64,000 nucleotides of DNA, from positions 62,001 to 126,000 of the forward strand of contig JAKBMB010000032.1 in assembly GCA_021831785.1 (NCBI GenBank), in the 5' to 3' direction. This document shows positions 45,466-55,091 of this stretch, piece by piece. This DNA comes from Deltaproteobacteria bacterium (GTDB taxonomy: Bacteria; Desulfobacterota; Binatia; Binatales; Binataceae). Position 1 is the first letter of the stretch. Each line of letters opens with the position of its first letter. The notes beneath the pieces are model-generated. The model had not been told where the DNA came from. It worked only from the letters and a program-made list of their open reading frames with translations, and searched no databases. The position numbers and the translations under genes are program-made.

Positions 45466-45999
45466 ATGGCAGGGCATAAGGAAGATTTCATTTTGATGGC
45501 GGTCGGCGCGTTGACGCTTGACCCGACGACCAAGACACCCATCGTCGTGCTCAAGGATCCGGACAACAAACTGAACCTGCCGATATGGATCGGTCTGCTC
45601 GAGGCCGCCTCGATGGCGACCGAGCTTGAGGGAATCAAGCCTCAGCGGCCGATGACGCACGACTTGATGCGCAATCTCATGGGCGAACTGGGCGGCAAGG
45701 TCGAGTCGATCGCGGTTACCGACCTCAAGGACAACACGTATTTCGCTTTGCTCGAGATCAAAACCCGGGACGGCAAGACGATTTACGTCGATTCGCGCCC
45801 CAGCGATGCCATCTCGCTGGCGCTACGCACCAAGGCACCAATCTACGTGGCCAAGAAAGTCCTCGAAGCGTCAAGCGAGCTTCAGCAAGCCACCCCGCAG
45901 CCGAGCTCCAACGAGCAGAACCTGGCCGGGGTCTCTCGCGACAAGTGGGCGGAAATTTTAGAGAAGATGGCGCCGGATGACTTTAAATACAAGATGTAG
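45466..45999 (+). CDS. Bifunctional nuclease family protein (DUF151)
   Basis: A 177-aa protein of the DUF151/BFN family. Characteristic residues are PIVVLKDPDNKLNLPIWIGL, MTHDLMRNLMGELGGKVESI and YVDSRPSDAISLALRTKAPI. The C-terminal 40 residues form a variable tail. I use ATG 45466; a GTG start at 45421 would add 15 unlike residues. Family members have been reported as nucleases in plants and are common in bacteria, with little functional work. Confidence 0.9.
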   Translation: MAGHKEDFILMAVGALTLDPTTKTPIVVLKDPDNKLNLPIWIGLLEAASMATELEGIKPQRPMTHDLMRNLMGELGGKVESIAVTDLKDNTYFALLEIKTRDGKTIYVDSRPSDAISLALRTKAPIYVAKKVLEASSELQQATPQPSSNEQNLAGVSRDKWAEILEKMAPDDFKYKM

Positions 46000-46068
46000 C
46001 GCAGCTCGCCGCGAGCCGTCGAGCACAATTGATTATCCAGCCCTGTCTTACGGCGTGAACGCCTTCCG

Positions 46069-46791
46069 ATGCCTAACCGTCCTATCAAGCTAAGCCGGCG
46101 AGACCTCAACCAGCCCAGTGAGTTTCTAAGCTTCGGCGACCGCGCTCTGGACTTCGTCAAAGCGTACGCGCGGTCGATCGGGCTCGCCGCCGGGGGCGTT
46201 CTCGCCGGAGTGCTAATCGTGGTCGGTATTCGGCAGTACCAAGCGCGCCAGGACCGGCTCACGGCCGAAAGCTTCTATCAGGCCTTCACCGCCCTTCAAG
46301 GGCACCAATACGCGCAGGCGGAAAACCGCTTTCGCCAACTAGCCCGGAATCAACCAAGACGCAGGTTGGGGCGTCTGGCAAACTTTTACCTCGCCTCCTG
46401 TTACCTCGAACAAGGCCAATTGAACCTGGCGCGAGGAGCTTTGATTGACGCGCTCGCGAGCCTCGATGACTCGCTGTTTAGGGGTATGGCGCTGATGGAC
46501 CTGGGCTCGCTGTACGAACAGTCGGGCGACCTCAAGCGCGCGCAGGCGACGTATCGCGAGGCGATCTCACTTCGTTCGTCCGCCGACAACCTCGCCGCTG
46601 AACTGGCCCTGGCGCGCATCGAAGCTGAGCTCGGCCAGAAGGACGCTGCGGTCAAGGACTACAGGCGCTTTCTGGAGAGACATCCCTATGCTCCGCAGCG
46701 CCAAGACGTGTTGGAAGCACTCGCCAATCTGGGCGCCTCGCCTGGCGACAACGCGCCAACCGCGAGCCCGAAGACCTCCGCATCCCGCTGA
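46069..46791 (+). CDS. Membrane-anchored TPR protein (YfgM-like)
   Basis: A 240-aa protein. One N-terminal transmembrane helix (IGLAAGGVLAGVLIVVGI) is followed by a periplasmic helical region. Tetratricopeptide-like repeats run from about residue 66 to 215 (ESFYQAFTALQGHQYAQAE, GRLANFYLASCYLEQGQLNLARGAL, ALMDLGSLYEQSGDLKRAQATY). The topology resembles YfgM, a Sec-associated periplasmic chaperone partner. The last 20 residues are disordered. Confidence 0.78.
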   Translation: MPNRPIKLSRRDLNQPSEFLSFGDRALDFVKAYARSIGLAAGGVLAGVLIVVGIRQYQARQDRLTAESFYQAFTALQGHQYAQAENRFRQLARNQPRRRLGRLANFYLASCYLEQGQLNLARGALIDALASLDDSLFRGMALMDLGSLYEQSGDLKRAQATYREAISLRSSADNLAAELALARIEAELGQKDAAVKDYRRFLERHPYAPQRQDVLEALANLGASPGDNAPTASPKTSASR

Positions 46792-47031
46792 GCCGCGACG
46801 CCGCGGGCGCACCGCGCAAAACCTCCCGCTTCGCCTAGCTGCGGGCCGTCGAGAGCATCGCCCAGCGGACGCTCGGAGCCGCGAGCCGATCGGTCAAAGC
46901 ATCCTCTGGCAGACCGGCAATTGAACTGCGGAGGCGCAAACGCAGACGCCGCGCGAACACCGAGGCCCGAAGCTCCCGGGCCACTCTCCAGAGCGAGAGC
47001 CCGGCCAGCTTGCGTGCCCCGGGACGGTCCC

Positions 47032-47062
47032 TTGACTATCTTAGCGGCGCGGCGTCTATAAT
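47032..47062 (+). promoter_or_regulatory. Candidate sigma-70 promoter upstream of CBS gene
   Basis: TTGACT at 47032-47037 and a perfect TATAAT at 47057-47062 are separated by 19 bases, a little long. The pair lies in a 326-bp gap and 55 bases upstream of the chosen CBS start. This is the best-looking promoter in the window. Confidence 0.5.
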
Positions 47063-47117
47063 CGGCGTCGGCAGCACAGGAATGCCGCTTCGATTCGAAA
47101 GTTGGGGGGTTCGGAAC

Positions 47118-47555
47118 ATGGCTACAAAAGTTTGGGCGATTTTAAAGGACAAGGGTTATCGGGTCGTTACCGCCTCACCCCAGGACTCCATCGCATCCGT
47201 GGTCGATATCCTCGCCAGCAACCGCATCGGGGCCGTACCCGTGATCGACGAAGCCGGCGGTCTTGCCGGAATAATCTCCGAGCGCGACATCATTCGCGCG
47301 ATGGCACAGTATGGGGATGCGGTGACGAAGCTTGCCGCCGCCAGCCTGATGAGCCGCGAGGTCAAGACTTGCACCCCGGAGGATTCGCTGGTTGACCTGA
47401 TGCAAGTGATGACTCACGAGCACATCCGCCACGTACCAGTCATCAAAGACGGGACGCTTCATGGTATTGTGAGCATCCGCGACGTAGTGAAAAGCCGTCT
47501 GGACGAGATGGAGTTCGAGGTAGAAGAACTGCGTCGCTACATTTCTCAGTCCTAG
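47118..47555 (+). CDS. Tandem CBS-domain protein
   Basis: A 145-aa protein made of two CBS domains (about residues 10-65 and 75-130), a module that binds adenosine nucleotides. Repeated marks are SIASVVDILASNRIGAVPVID and LVDLMQVMTHEHIRHVPVIK, each followed by GIISERDIIRA and GIVSIRDVVKS. I start at ATG 47118, since the 36 residues upstream overlap the promoter-like sequence. No fused catalytic domain is present; the target is unknown. Confidence 0.92.
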   Translation: MATKVWAILKDKGYRVVTASPQDSIASVVDILASNRIGAVPVIDEAGGLAGIISERDIIRAMAQYGDAVTKLAAASLMSREVKTCTPEDSLVDLMQVMTHEHIRHVPVIKDGTLHGIVSIRDVVKSRLDEMEFEVEELRRYISQS

Positions 47556-47713
47556 AGCGACGAGGGATCAGTGGAAGTTCGAGGCCGGCGGTTTGCGCGC
47601 GCAGCGCATAGCTCCGCGCCGTCAAAGCTCCCGCCAAGACCTCGAAATCGCTGCGGCCGGCTCGCAGCCGCCGCCCCGGTCAGATAAGTCCTCCAATTCC
47701 CGCGCCGGCGCGT

Positions 47714-48637
47714 TTACCGCGATTCGGCAGTCTTGGAGTGAAGCTCGGAGGCGATAACGAAGTCGAGCGTTTTCTCGTCCGGCGCACCGACCAGCGGGAC
47801 GCCGTTCACGAACAGGGTTGGCGTGGAGCTCACGCGGACCGCGATTCCGTCCCTGATATCCTGGTCGACGGTTTTTTCGGGCCCGGGACTCATCATGCAA
47901 GCATTCAACGCCGTGTTGTCGAGCTTCAATTGACTGCTGAACCGGTCGACATACTGGCGCAGATTGTAGTCCGTAATCTGCGACTGGGCCGCGTAAATGT
48001 CGCCGGCGAACGGCCAGAACGCTTCCGGGTTCTGTAGCCTGACGCACTCGGCGGCAATCGCGGCGCCCCTAGCCCACGAATGCCCGCGCAGGGGAAAATT
48101 CTTGAAAATCAGGCGAACCTGGCCGCGATACCTGGTCTGTGCCGCGGCCTCCACCGCGCCGAACGCCCGCGCGCAAAAGGGGCACTCGAAATCGGCGAAC
48201 TCGATGATTGTGATAGGCGCGCTTGCCGGTCCCATCACCGCGCGCTCCTCGAGATGCAAGGAGCTGACGTTGACCCGCGCCCACGCATCGTCATCCGTGT
48301 CGAGCACCTCGCCGATGACGAACTTGCTGCTTTTTCCGTCAGTGAACAGTGTAAGCTTGGCGCTTGCGCCTTGATCGTTAGTGAGCGTTACGGACCGGCT
48401 GAAGAGCCCCGGAAACACGGAGGCTTGAAGCGGGCCGAACTTGATATTGCTGCCCTCGGGAATCTTAAACCGCCTTTGCATGAAGGTCCGCGCCTTCGCT
48501 TCCCAATCCGAGCCTGCGCTCGGCGCATCGGTCGCCCCGCTCTGTCCGCAAGCCAACATCGCAAGCGTTGCGATCAACGCCGCCCCCAGGAGCGCCGCAG
48601 TGGCGCGACCCTCGCCGCTGACTACCCTTCTCAACAT
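47714..48637 (-). CDS. DsbA-like thioredoxin-fold protein, exported
   Basis: A 307-aa protein from ATG 48637. A signal sequence (LLGAALIATLAMLACG) ends in a cysteine near residue 30, so it may be lipidated. Residues 45-125 form a small DsbC/G-like N-terminal domain. The thioredoxin fold follows with active site CPFC at 152-155 (EFADFECPFCARAF) and cis-proline STPTLFVNGVPLVG. Such proteins oxidise or isomerise disulfides in the periplasm; CPFC is unusual next to CPHC of classic DsbA. No DsbB/DsbD gene is adjacent. Confidence 0.88.
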   Translation of the reverse strand: MLRRVVSGEGRATAALLGAALIATLAMLACGQSGATDAPSAGSDWEAKARTFMQRRFKIPEGSNIKFGPLQASVFPGLFSRSVTLTNDQGASAKLTLFTDGKSSKFVIGEVLDTDDDAWARVNVSSLHLEERAVMGPASAPITIIEFADFECPFCARAFGAVEAAAQTRYRGQVRLIFKNFPLRGHSWARGAAIAAECVRLQNPEAFWPFAGDIYAAQSQITDYNLRQYVDRFSSQLKLDNTALNACMMSPGPEKTVDQDIRDGIAVRVSSTPTLFVNGVPLVGAPDEKTLDFVIASELHSKTAESR

Positions 48638-48878
48638 GTTTAGCGTCTCGAAATCTTGCTGGTTACTTTGCGCCGGCCAACCGGGCACACGCCCGGGCCG
48701 AACATCCCTTGGGACGCTGAGAAATTCACTTCCCGCCGACAACGTGCGCGCCTAGCCCGAGGCGAGCATGAAGACAGAAGAAATCGACCACGTACGGTCT
48801 CACCGGATGTTGACGGCGAAATTTGGCGTCCTTGAGTTGGCGGTTGCGGATTCACATCCATAGCAGGCGCTCGGCGGC

Positions 48879-49364
48879 TCAGAGCTTGTAACCCAGGCGG
48901 CGCAGCAGCGCCTGACGCTCGCGCTTTTGCTCCTGGTCTTCCACGCCCTTGGGCGCGCTGCCGTCGATCACGCCGACAAGTCCGCGGTCCTCGCCCTCGC
49001 ACGCGACGACCACGCGCAGCGGATTGGAGCCGGCGCAGTACACGGTGCAGACCTCGGCGACCAGCTTCACCTGGTTCAGTACGCTAAGCGGGAAAGCGTT
49101 GCCCAGCATCACGACGAACACGTGGCCCGCGCCGATTGCGCGCGCGGCGCCGACGGCAAGCTGCTCCAGCTCGTGGTCGGTTCCGCTGTGGCGCACCAGG
49201 CAGGGCCCGGACGCCTCACAAAAGGCGAGGCCGAACTTGATGCCCGAGACCGTCTGCACCAGGACTTCGTGGAGGTCTTCGACGGTTTTGATGAAGTGGC
49301 TCTGCCCGATAATGACGTTGACCTCGGGCGGCTTGTCGATTACGACCGCTTTAAGCTCAATCAT
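48879..49364 (-). CDS. Adenosine-specific kinase family protein
   Basis: A 161-aa protein of the small adenosine-specific kinase family found in archaea and some bacteria. Recognisable segments are NVIIGQSHFIKTVEDLHEVL, KFGLAFCEASGPCLVRHSGTD, IGAGHVFVVMLGNAFPLSVLN and VCTVYCAGSNPLRVVVAC, ending GVIDGSAPKGVE. Length matches the family. It is divergent from the MFS transporter, sharing a 276-bp upstream region. Confidence 0.88.
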   Translation of the reverse strand: MIELKAVVIDKPPEVNVIIGQSHFIKTVEDLHEVLVQTVSGIKFGLAFCEASGPCLVRHSGTDHELEQLAVGAARAIGAGHVFVVMLGNAFPLSVLNQVKLVAEVCTVYCAGSNPLRVVVACEGEDRGLVGVIDGSAPKGVEDQEQKRERQALLRRLGYKL

Positions 49365-49640
49365 TGATTGTTCCGTCCTTGCGCCTCAGAGATGATACGA
49401 TGCGCGACGGCCAACGGAAAAGAGGGTCTCACAGGCTCGTCCGCTGCAGCCAACGAGGCCAGCGCCAGGAAGCCCGAGTTTCCGCGGCCAGGACATCTGC
49501 CGTTCTTGCCGCCAATTATACATTTTTCCCCAAATGAGGTATTGATTAGGGTGGTGAAATGGCCGGAACGGACAGTCGGGAAAGCAACGGCCGCGAGGCG
49601 CATCAGGCGCAACGCGTCAAGATCTTGGGGAGGGTATTCG

Positions 49641-50975
49641 ATGGCATTGAAGGGGACGGAAGCAGCCGCCTTGTCGGAGACCGAGCACCAAAGGCAGCTC
49701 AGGCGCGCGGTAATCGCCAGCACCGTCGGCACCACTATCGAATGGTACGACTTCTTCCTTTATAGCACAGTAACCGGGCTGGTCTTCGCGAAACTCTATT
49801 TTCCACAGTCGGACCCGTTGGTCGGCACCCTGCAGGCGTTTCTGATTTACGCCGTGGGCTTCGTTGCACGGCCGGTGGGCGCCGCGATCTTCGGGCATTA
49901 CGGCGATCGGATCGGGCGCAAGTCGACGCTGATCGCGACGCTGATGCTGATGGGGATTGCCACGTTTCTGGTCGCCTTGGTGCCGACCTACGCGAGCATC
50001 GGCATCTGGGGCGCCATCATTCTGACCGTTCTGCGCTTCGTCCAGGGGATCGGCGTGGGCGGCGAATGGGGCGGCTCGGTGCTGCTCTCTATGGAATGGG
50101 CGCGGACCAACGCTCATCGCGGCTTCATCGCGTCCTGGCCGCAGTTCGGCGTGCCGGCGGGGCTGTTCTTGGCGAACCTGGCGGCGCTCGCGTTCAGCGC
50201 CTTCTCCGGGTCCGAGTTTTTGACTTGGGGCTGGCGCATTCCGTTTTTGTTGAGCATCCTTTTGGTCGGGATCGGGCTCTATATCCGGCTCGGCATCCTC
50301 GAAACCCCGACCTTCGTACGGCTTACCGAGCAGAACAAGATCGAGCGGGCGCCGATGCTCGAGGTGCTCAAGCGCCAACCCAAGGAGATCGTGCTTTCCG
50401 CGCTGGCGCGAGTAGCCGAGAACGCGCCATTTTACATCTTTACCGCGTTTATCTTCGTCTATGGTACGGTGACGCTGGGCGTTTCGCGCAACCTTCTGCT
50501 CGTGGCGGTGCTGGCGGCTTCAGTCGTGTCGTTCGTGACGATTCCGCTCTCGGGGCATCTCTCCGATCGCATTGGGCGCAAGCGCATGTACATGCTCGGC
50601 GCGGTGACGGTGGGGGTATTCGGGTTTGTCTACTTTGGGCTGCTTAACACGCGTGACACCAGCCTGATTTTCCTGGCGATCATGCTGTCGCTGATCCCGC
50701 ACGGCATGATGTATGGTCCCCAGGCCGCGATGATTGCGGAGAGCTTCACCGGGCGCCTGCGCTACAGCGGCGCCTCGCTCGGCTATCAGTTGACCTCGAT
50801 CGTCGCGGGCGGCCCGGCGCCGCTAATCGCGACGGCGCTGTTCGCGAAGTACAGGTCCGGCTACGCGATCGCGGCCTACATCCTGGTTCTGGCGATCGTG
50901 ACCCTGCTCGCGACCTCGCTGCTTAAGGATTACACGCTCAAGGATATCGCGGAGGAATACGACGAGGGGGCCTGA
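49641..50975 (+). CDS. MHS-family major facilitator transporter
   Basis: A 444-aa 12-helix transporter of the metabolite:H+ symporter group. The start ATG 49641 has GGGGAGGG seven bases upstream; the longer upstream frame has no transporter features. Diagnostic segments are GTTIEWYDFFLYSTVTGLVFA, RPVGAAIFGHYGDRIGRKSTL, QGIGVGGEWGGSVLLSMEWA and SDRIGRKRMYMLGA. Family members move citrate, ketoglutarate, betaines or shikimate. The substrate is not evident. Confidence 0.93.
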   Translation: MALKGTEAAALSETEHQRQLRRAVIASTVGTTIEWYDFFLYSTVTGLVFAKLYFPQSDPLVGTLQAFLIYAVGFVARPVGAAIFGHYGDRIGRKSTLIATLMLMGIATFLVALVPTYASIGIWGAIILTVLRFVQGIGVGGEWGGSVLLSMEWARTNAHRGFIASWPQFGVPAGLFLANLAALAFSAFSGSEFLTWGWRIPFLLSILLVGIGLYIRLGILETPTFVRLTEQNKIERAPMLEVLKRQPKEIVLSALARVAENAPFYIFTAFIFVYGTVTLGVSRNLLLVAVLAASVVSFVTIPLSGHLSDRIGRKRMYMLGAVTVGVFGFVYFGLLNTRDTSLIFLAIMLSLIPHGMMYGPQAAMIAESFTGRLRYSGASLGYQLTSIVAGGPAPLIATALFAKYRSGYAIAAYILVLAIVTLLATSLLKDYTLKDIAEEYDEGA

Positions 50976-51172
50976 GCGCGGGAATTTGCCTGGTTGACGG
51001 AAGTTTCCGGTCGGGACGCCTGCGGTTAATCAGCGCGATGCGAGATTCCGCTGCGCGGATTCGCTAGCACGGCGCGATAAGGCACAGGTTGTTCGCGGCG
51101 CGCTAGATATTTTTCTGCCGATGCCGCCGGCCGGCATGGCCGGCAAGCTTGGCACTCGGCGCGGCGAGCGTC

Positions 51173-51628
51173 TCAGCGCGCATCTTTTGGCGGAGGCCGT
51201 TTGACGTGCTGACCACTGCTTTTTTCGCGGCCAGGATGCTGCTCGACCGGGCCGCCTGCCTCCTTCCAGGCGCGAAAGCCGCCCTCGATATGGCACACCG
51301 GCTCAAGTCCCATCCGCTGCACCGTGTGGGCGGCGAGCGCGGAGCGCAACCCGCCGGCGCAAAAAAAGACAAAGCGCTTGCCGGAGCCGAAAATCTCCTT
51401 ATGATACGGACTTTCCGGATCCACCCAAAACTCAAGCATCCCACGCGGTGCGTGAAAGGCCTGCGGGATATACCCTTCGCGCTCGAGCTCGCGAATGTCG
51501 CGCAGGTCTACCAACACGGTATCGGAATCATCCATAAGCACGATCGCCTGCGCAGCGGTTAGCGTTTCGATCTCGGCGTTTGCCTCGGCCACCAGTTCTT
51601 TGATCCCTCTTTTGAGCTTCAAAGCCAT
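51173..51628 (-). CDS. Rhodanese-like protein
   Basis: A 151-aa single rhodanese domain. The N-terminal VLVDLRDIRELEREGYIPQAFHAP and the active-site loop FVFFCAGGLRSALAAHTVQRMG, with its catalytic cysteine, are intact, and HIEGGFRAWKEAGGPVE closes the fold. The last 20 residues are basic and disordered. It faces the MHS transporter gene, with 197 bp between the stops. Confidence 0.9.
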   Translation of the reverse strand: MALKLKRGIKELVAEANAEIETLTAAQAIVLMDDSDTVLVDLRDIRELEREGYIPQAFHAPRGMLEFWVDPESPYHKEIFGSGKRFVFFCAGGLRSALAAHTVQRMGLEPVCHIEGGFRAWKEAGGPVEQHPGREKSSGQHVKRPPPKDAR

Positions 51629-51945
51629 CGTTAGTTTCCGCTCCTAAATGAAAATCCTGGCAATCAACGGCGCCTCGCTCGGACCGTGGTCGAGCAACCC
51701 GCGTTGACGCGAACGGAAAGCGGAGCCGTTGCGACCGTTTCTCGCCGGCCGGAGCCTGCGTTGAATATGCGTTGAAGGCTCCCCACCGTCTGGTTTTCAG
51801 GTTCTGAGCTCCCCGTCGCTCACTCGCGCCTTGAGTAGCGTTCATATAATTTTATCTCAACTCGCAAATCGCGGGAAGAGCGGGATAAGCTTTGATGCAC
51901 CTGCGCGGGGACACGGCATTTGACAGCAAGTGGAGGGGAGCCGTG

Positions 51946-52560
51946 ATGAGACGATTACTGTCGCTAGCGGTCGGCGTGTTTGCTTTGCTCGCGCCCTGCG
52001 CGTCCCGAGCTCAAGACGCACCGCCGGCGAAGAAACCTACTCCCAAGGTGGGCGATGTGTTTGAGTACGCGGACAAGTTTGCGACCGTGAAATGCCAACG
52101 CTGGGAAGTGAAGCAGATCGACAAAGACGGGTTTCTTATCGTTCAGTGCAAGGATAATTTCGCATACCTGTCCGTGGCGAACGATTACAACCTAACCAAG
52201 ATTGTCACGGAAGACGGCGAAATTCTGGCCGAGTTCAAGCCGTACTTGCCGGCGATTGCCTTCCCGTTCAAGCTGGGGAAGAAATGGGGCGGAAAATACG
52301 CCGGCTATACGGCCGACGACGGGAATCGCTGGGTAGGAAACGACAGTTGTGAGGTCACTGCTTACGAAACTATCAAGCTTGTCGCCGGCGATTTTCCGGC
52401 CTATCGAATCGAGTGCGTAGATAACTGGGAATTAGGCAACATGAGCGGTCATTCATATTCGACAAGCTGGTATTCGCCGAAAGCTCAAGCCGTAGTCAAG
52501 GTATCCAACCAGCGGTTCCCGAAATGGAACATGGAACTGATCAGCTACTCGACCAAGTAG
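51946..52560 (+). CDS. Exported protein of unknown function
   Basis: A 204-aa protein from ATG 51946, with GGAGGGGAG just upstream. A clear signal peptide (MRRLLSLAVGVFALLAPCASRA) is followed by a beta-rich domain with many aromatic residues (KLGKKWGGKYAGYTADDGNRW, SYSTSWYSPKAQAVVKVSNQ). The pattern resembles DUF3108-like periplasmic beta-sandwich proteins, but I cannot assign a family. The 317-bp gap upstream has TATAAT at 51845. Its end overlaps the ABC gene start by 37 bases. Confidence 0.75.
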   Translation: MRRLLSLAVGVFALLAPCASRAQDAPPAKKPTPKVGDVFEYADKFATVKCQRWEVKQIDKDGFLIVQCKDNFAYLSVANDYNLTKIVTEDGEILAEFKPYLPAIAFPFKLGKKWGGKYAGYTADDGNRWVGNDSCEVTAYETIKLVAGDFPAYRIECVDNWELGNMSGHSYSTSWYSPKAQAVVKVSNQRFPKWNMELISYSTK

Positions 52561-54128
52561 CAGCACGGACACGCCGCACCCTGGTTCGGCCGCTGGGCCT
52601 GCTGGCACGCTTGCTATTTGGCGGCGCGCTGGCGGCACTCGCTCTGATAACAGGCGGCGGCATCGCGGCAACCGCTCAGACTCGCGGCGGCGCCGTTACC
52701 ATGGGCGTCGAGCAGGATATTGCGGGGTTTGATCCGCTGGTGGTCGGCGTTTACGACACCGGCCAAACGGCCACGGCCGCGCTCCTCTTCGACACGCTTA
52801 CCAGGATCGACGATGAGGGCAAGGTGCAGCCGCGTCTGGCGCTCTCCTGGAGCTCCACGCCGAACTTCAAAAAATGGACCTTCAAGCTGCGGCCGGACGT
52901 GAAATTCCAGGACGGGACGCCGTTCAATGCTCAGGCGGTGGTGTTCAACTACGAGCGCATGCTCGATCCGCAAAATCACTGCCGTTGCGCCTTCTACCTC
53001 AACGCCATCTCGAACCTCGACGCGCCGGATGATCTTACCGTGGTCTACCACTTGAGGTATCCGGTGGTGCAGTTGCCGGCGCTGCTTTCCCCTCCCGTGG
53101 TGACCAACGTTTTCCACTCGCCGAAGGCGATCAAAGAAATGGGCGAGAGCTACAATCGCCATCCGGTCGGCACCGGGCCGTTCGTGCTCAAGTCTTGGCA
53201 GGCGGGCGATCGCCTGGTCCTCGAGCGCAACCTGAGTTACTGGGCCGCGGGCCGTCCGTATCTTGACCAGGTCGTCATCCGGCCGCTGCCCAACGCCGCG
53301 ACCCGCTTTGCGAGCTTGCTGTCAAGCGACGCGGACATTATCTGGGAGGACAACTCGGACAACATTTTGAAGGCCCGCAAGACCCCGGCCCTTCGCGTTC
53401 GGGAATACGTCGGCTCCGGCGTTTCCGCCTTCGTCTTCAACACCAAAAAGCCCGCGCTCGACGACGTGAGGGTGCGGCGGGCACTGCGCTACGCGATCGA
53501 CATGCGGGGTTTTGCCGCGAGCATCACCGAGGGTCTGCGCAAGCCGGCGCTGGACCCTTACGGCCCTGGTTCCTTCGTTCGCTGCGCTGACCCGGATGCG
53601 CTGCCCTACGATCCGGCGAAGGCCAAGGCATTGCTCGAGGAGTACGCCAAGCCGGTCAAGCTGAAATTTATGGTGACGGCCGAGCCCCGCGGCCGCGCGG
53701 TCGGCCAAGTTTTCCAGGAATTCTGGAAGACCGTGGGCGTTACGGTGACGCTCGATGAAGTTGACCAGACGACCTTTGTCACCAAGTCCTTCCAGCGCGA
53801 CTTCGAGGTCGGCGGCTGGCGGATCATCGATCTCGCAGACCCGGGCCCGCAGATGTACGCGGATTTCCATACCGGCAGCGCGGTCAACATCGCCGACTAT
53901 TCTAATCCCCAAGTCGATCGACTTCTCGAGGCGGCGCGAGCCACTGCCGACCAGATGGCGCGCAGCGAGGACTATTGCAAAATTGCGCAGATACTCAACC
54001 AGGAGGTGCCGTGGATTTGGACCTTGCAGAACGCTTATTTTTCTATCGCCAAGGTCCAGCTTATGGGCGTGCACAAGCAGTATAGCGACGTGGTCGACGT
54101 CTCCGACGCCTGGTGGGAGAAGAACTAG
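52524..54128 (+). CDS. ABC transporter solute-binding protein, peptide/nickel type
   Basis: A 534-aa periplasmic binding protein of the SBP_bac_5 (DppA/OppA) family. A signal sequence runs to about residue 50 (LLFGGALAALALITGGGIAATAQT). Typical blocks are MGVEQDIAGFDPLVVGVYDTG, WTFKLRPDVKFQDGTPFNAQAV, NRHPVGTGPFVLKSWQAGDRL and DVRVRRALRYAIDMRG. The ATG at 52524 overlaps the previous gene; a TTG start at RLLFGG is also possible. Two permease genes follow. Confidence 0.9.
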   Translation: MEHGTDQLLDQVAARTRRTLVRPLGLLARLLFGGALAALALITGGGIAATAQTRGGAVTMGVEQDIAGFDPLVVGVYDTGQTATAALLFDTLTRIDDEGKVQPRLALSWSSTPNFKKWTFKLRPDVKFQDGTPFNAQAVVFNYERMLDPQNHCRCAFYLNAISNLDAPDDLTVVYHLRYPVVQLPALLSPPVVTNVFHSPKAIKEMGESYNRHPVGTGPFVLKSWQAGDRLVLERNLSYWAAGRPYLDQVVIRPLPNAATRFASLLSSDADIIWEDNSDNILKARKTPALRVREYVGSGVSAFVFNTKKPALDDVRVRRALRYAIDMRGFAASITEGLRKPALDPYGPGSFVRCADPDALPYDPAKAKALLEEYAKPVKLKFMVTAEPRGRAVGQVFQEFWKTVGVTVTLDEVDQTTFVTKSFQRDFEVGGWRIIDLADPGPQMYADFHTGSAVNIADYSNPQVDRLLEAARATADQMARSEDYCKIAQILNQEVPWIWTLQNAYFSIAKVQLMGVHKQYSDVVDVSDAWWEKN

Positions 54129-54140
54129 GCGGGTAGCGCG

Positions 54141-55091
54141 ATGCTCGGCTTGGTCGGCCGCAAGCTTATCTACCTGGTTCCGGTGGTGTTTGCGGTGACG
54201 CTGCTGACTTTCTTCATCGCCGCGCTGTTGCCGGGCGACCTGGCGGTGGCGATGCTCGGCGACCAGGCTACGGCGCAGAACGTGGCCGCGCTGCACAAAA
54301 AGCTGGGTCTCGACCTGCCGCTGTGGCAGCAGTATCTGCGCTGGTTGAGCGGCGCGATGGTTGGCGACCTCGGTTCCTCACATCGCACGGGCGAGACCGT
54401 GATGCACGCTATCGCCGGGCGGTTACCGGTGTCGCTGGAGCTGATGGCGCTGGCCGAGGGTGGCGGGCTTTTGATCGGACTGCCGCTCGCCGTGCTGTGT
54501 GCGGCGCGGAGTAACTCGGTCTTTGACCGCGCGACGTCGAGCGGCGCCTTTGCCATGTTGTCGATGCCGCCCTACATGCTGGCGATTCTCCTGATCTTCG
54601 CGTTTTCCATCCGTCTGGGGATGCTGCCGTCAACCGGTTATATCGCGCTCTCCGACGGGCTTTTCGCAAACCTGCGCAGCCTCGCGCTGCCGGCGGCCAC
54701 GCTGGCGCTGGTCGAATGGCCGGTGCTGATGCGGGTTTTGCGCTCGGACATGATCGCCACCTTGCAGGAGGAATACATTACGGCGGCCAGGGCGAAGGGC
54801 CTGCCCAAGCGGCGCATCCTGCTGGTCCATGCGCTCAAGCCGTCTTCACTCACCCTGGTGACGGTGGCCGGCCTTAATATCGGGCGGCTGCTCGGCGGCG
54901 CGGTGATCGTCGAGACCATCTTCGCGCTGCCGGGCCTCGGGCGGCTGCTCGTTGATTCGATCTACAGCCGCGACTTTATCGTCGTGCAAGGGGTGGTGGT
55001 ATTCGTCGCAGTGGGTTTCGTCATGGTCAACTTTACGGTGGATCTGCTCTACATTTTGCTCGACCCGCGCATCCGCCATGGCCGCGTTTGA
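54141..55091 (+). CDS. ABC transporter permease, DppB type
   Basis: A 316-aa inner-membrane permease. The N-terminal LIYLVPVVFAVTLLTFFIAALLPGD is the DppB signature. HKKLGLDLPLWQQYLRWLSG and the coupling region EYITAARAKGLPKRRILLVHALKPS follow (quoted in parts: EYITAARAKGL, RRILLVHALK). The end LVDLLYIL-like residues (TVDLLYILLDPRIRHG) match the family. It overlaps the next permease by 14 bases. Confidence 0.94.
   Translation: MLGLVGRKLIYLVPVVFAVTLLTFFIAALLPGDLAVAMLGDQATAQNVAALHKKLGLDLPLWQQYLRWLSGAMVGDLGSSHRTGETVMHAIAGRLPVSLELMALAEGGGLLIGLPLAVLCAARSNSVFDRATSSGAFAMLSMPPYMLAILLIFAFSIRLGMLPSTGYIALSDGLFANLRSLALPAATLALVEWPVLMRVLRSDMIATLQEEYITAARAKGLPKRRILLVHALKPSSLTLVTVAGLNIGRLLGGAVIVETIFALPGLGRLLVDSIYSRDFIVVQGVVVFVAVGFVMVNFTVDLLYILLDPRIRHGRV

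Noticed and set aside
51831-51850. TTGAGT and TATAAT as a promoter pair before the exported protein
   Set aside because: Only eight bases separate them; the TATAAT alone might still be a -10 element.
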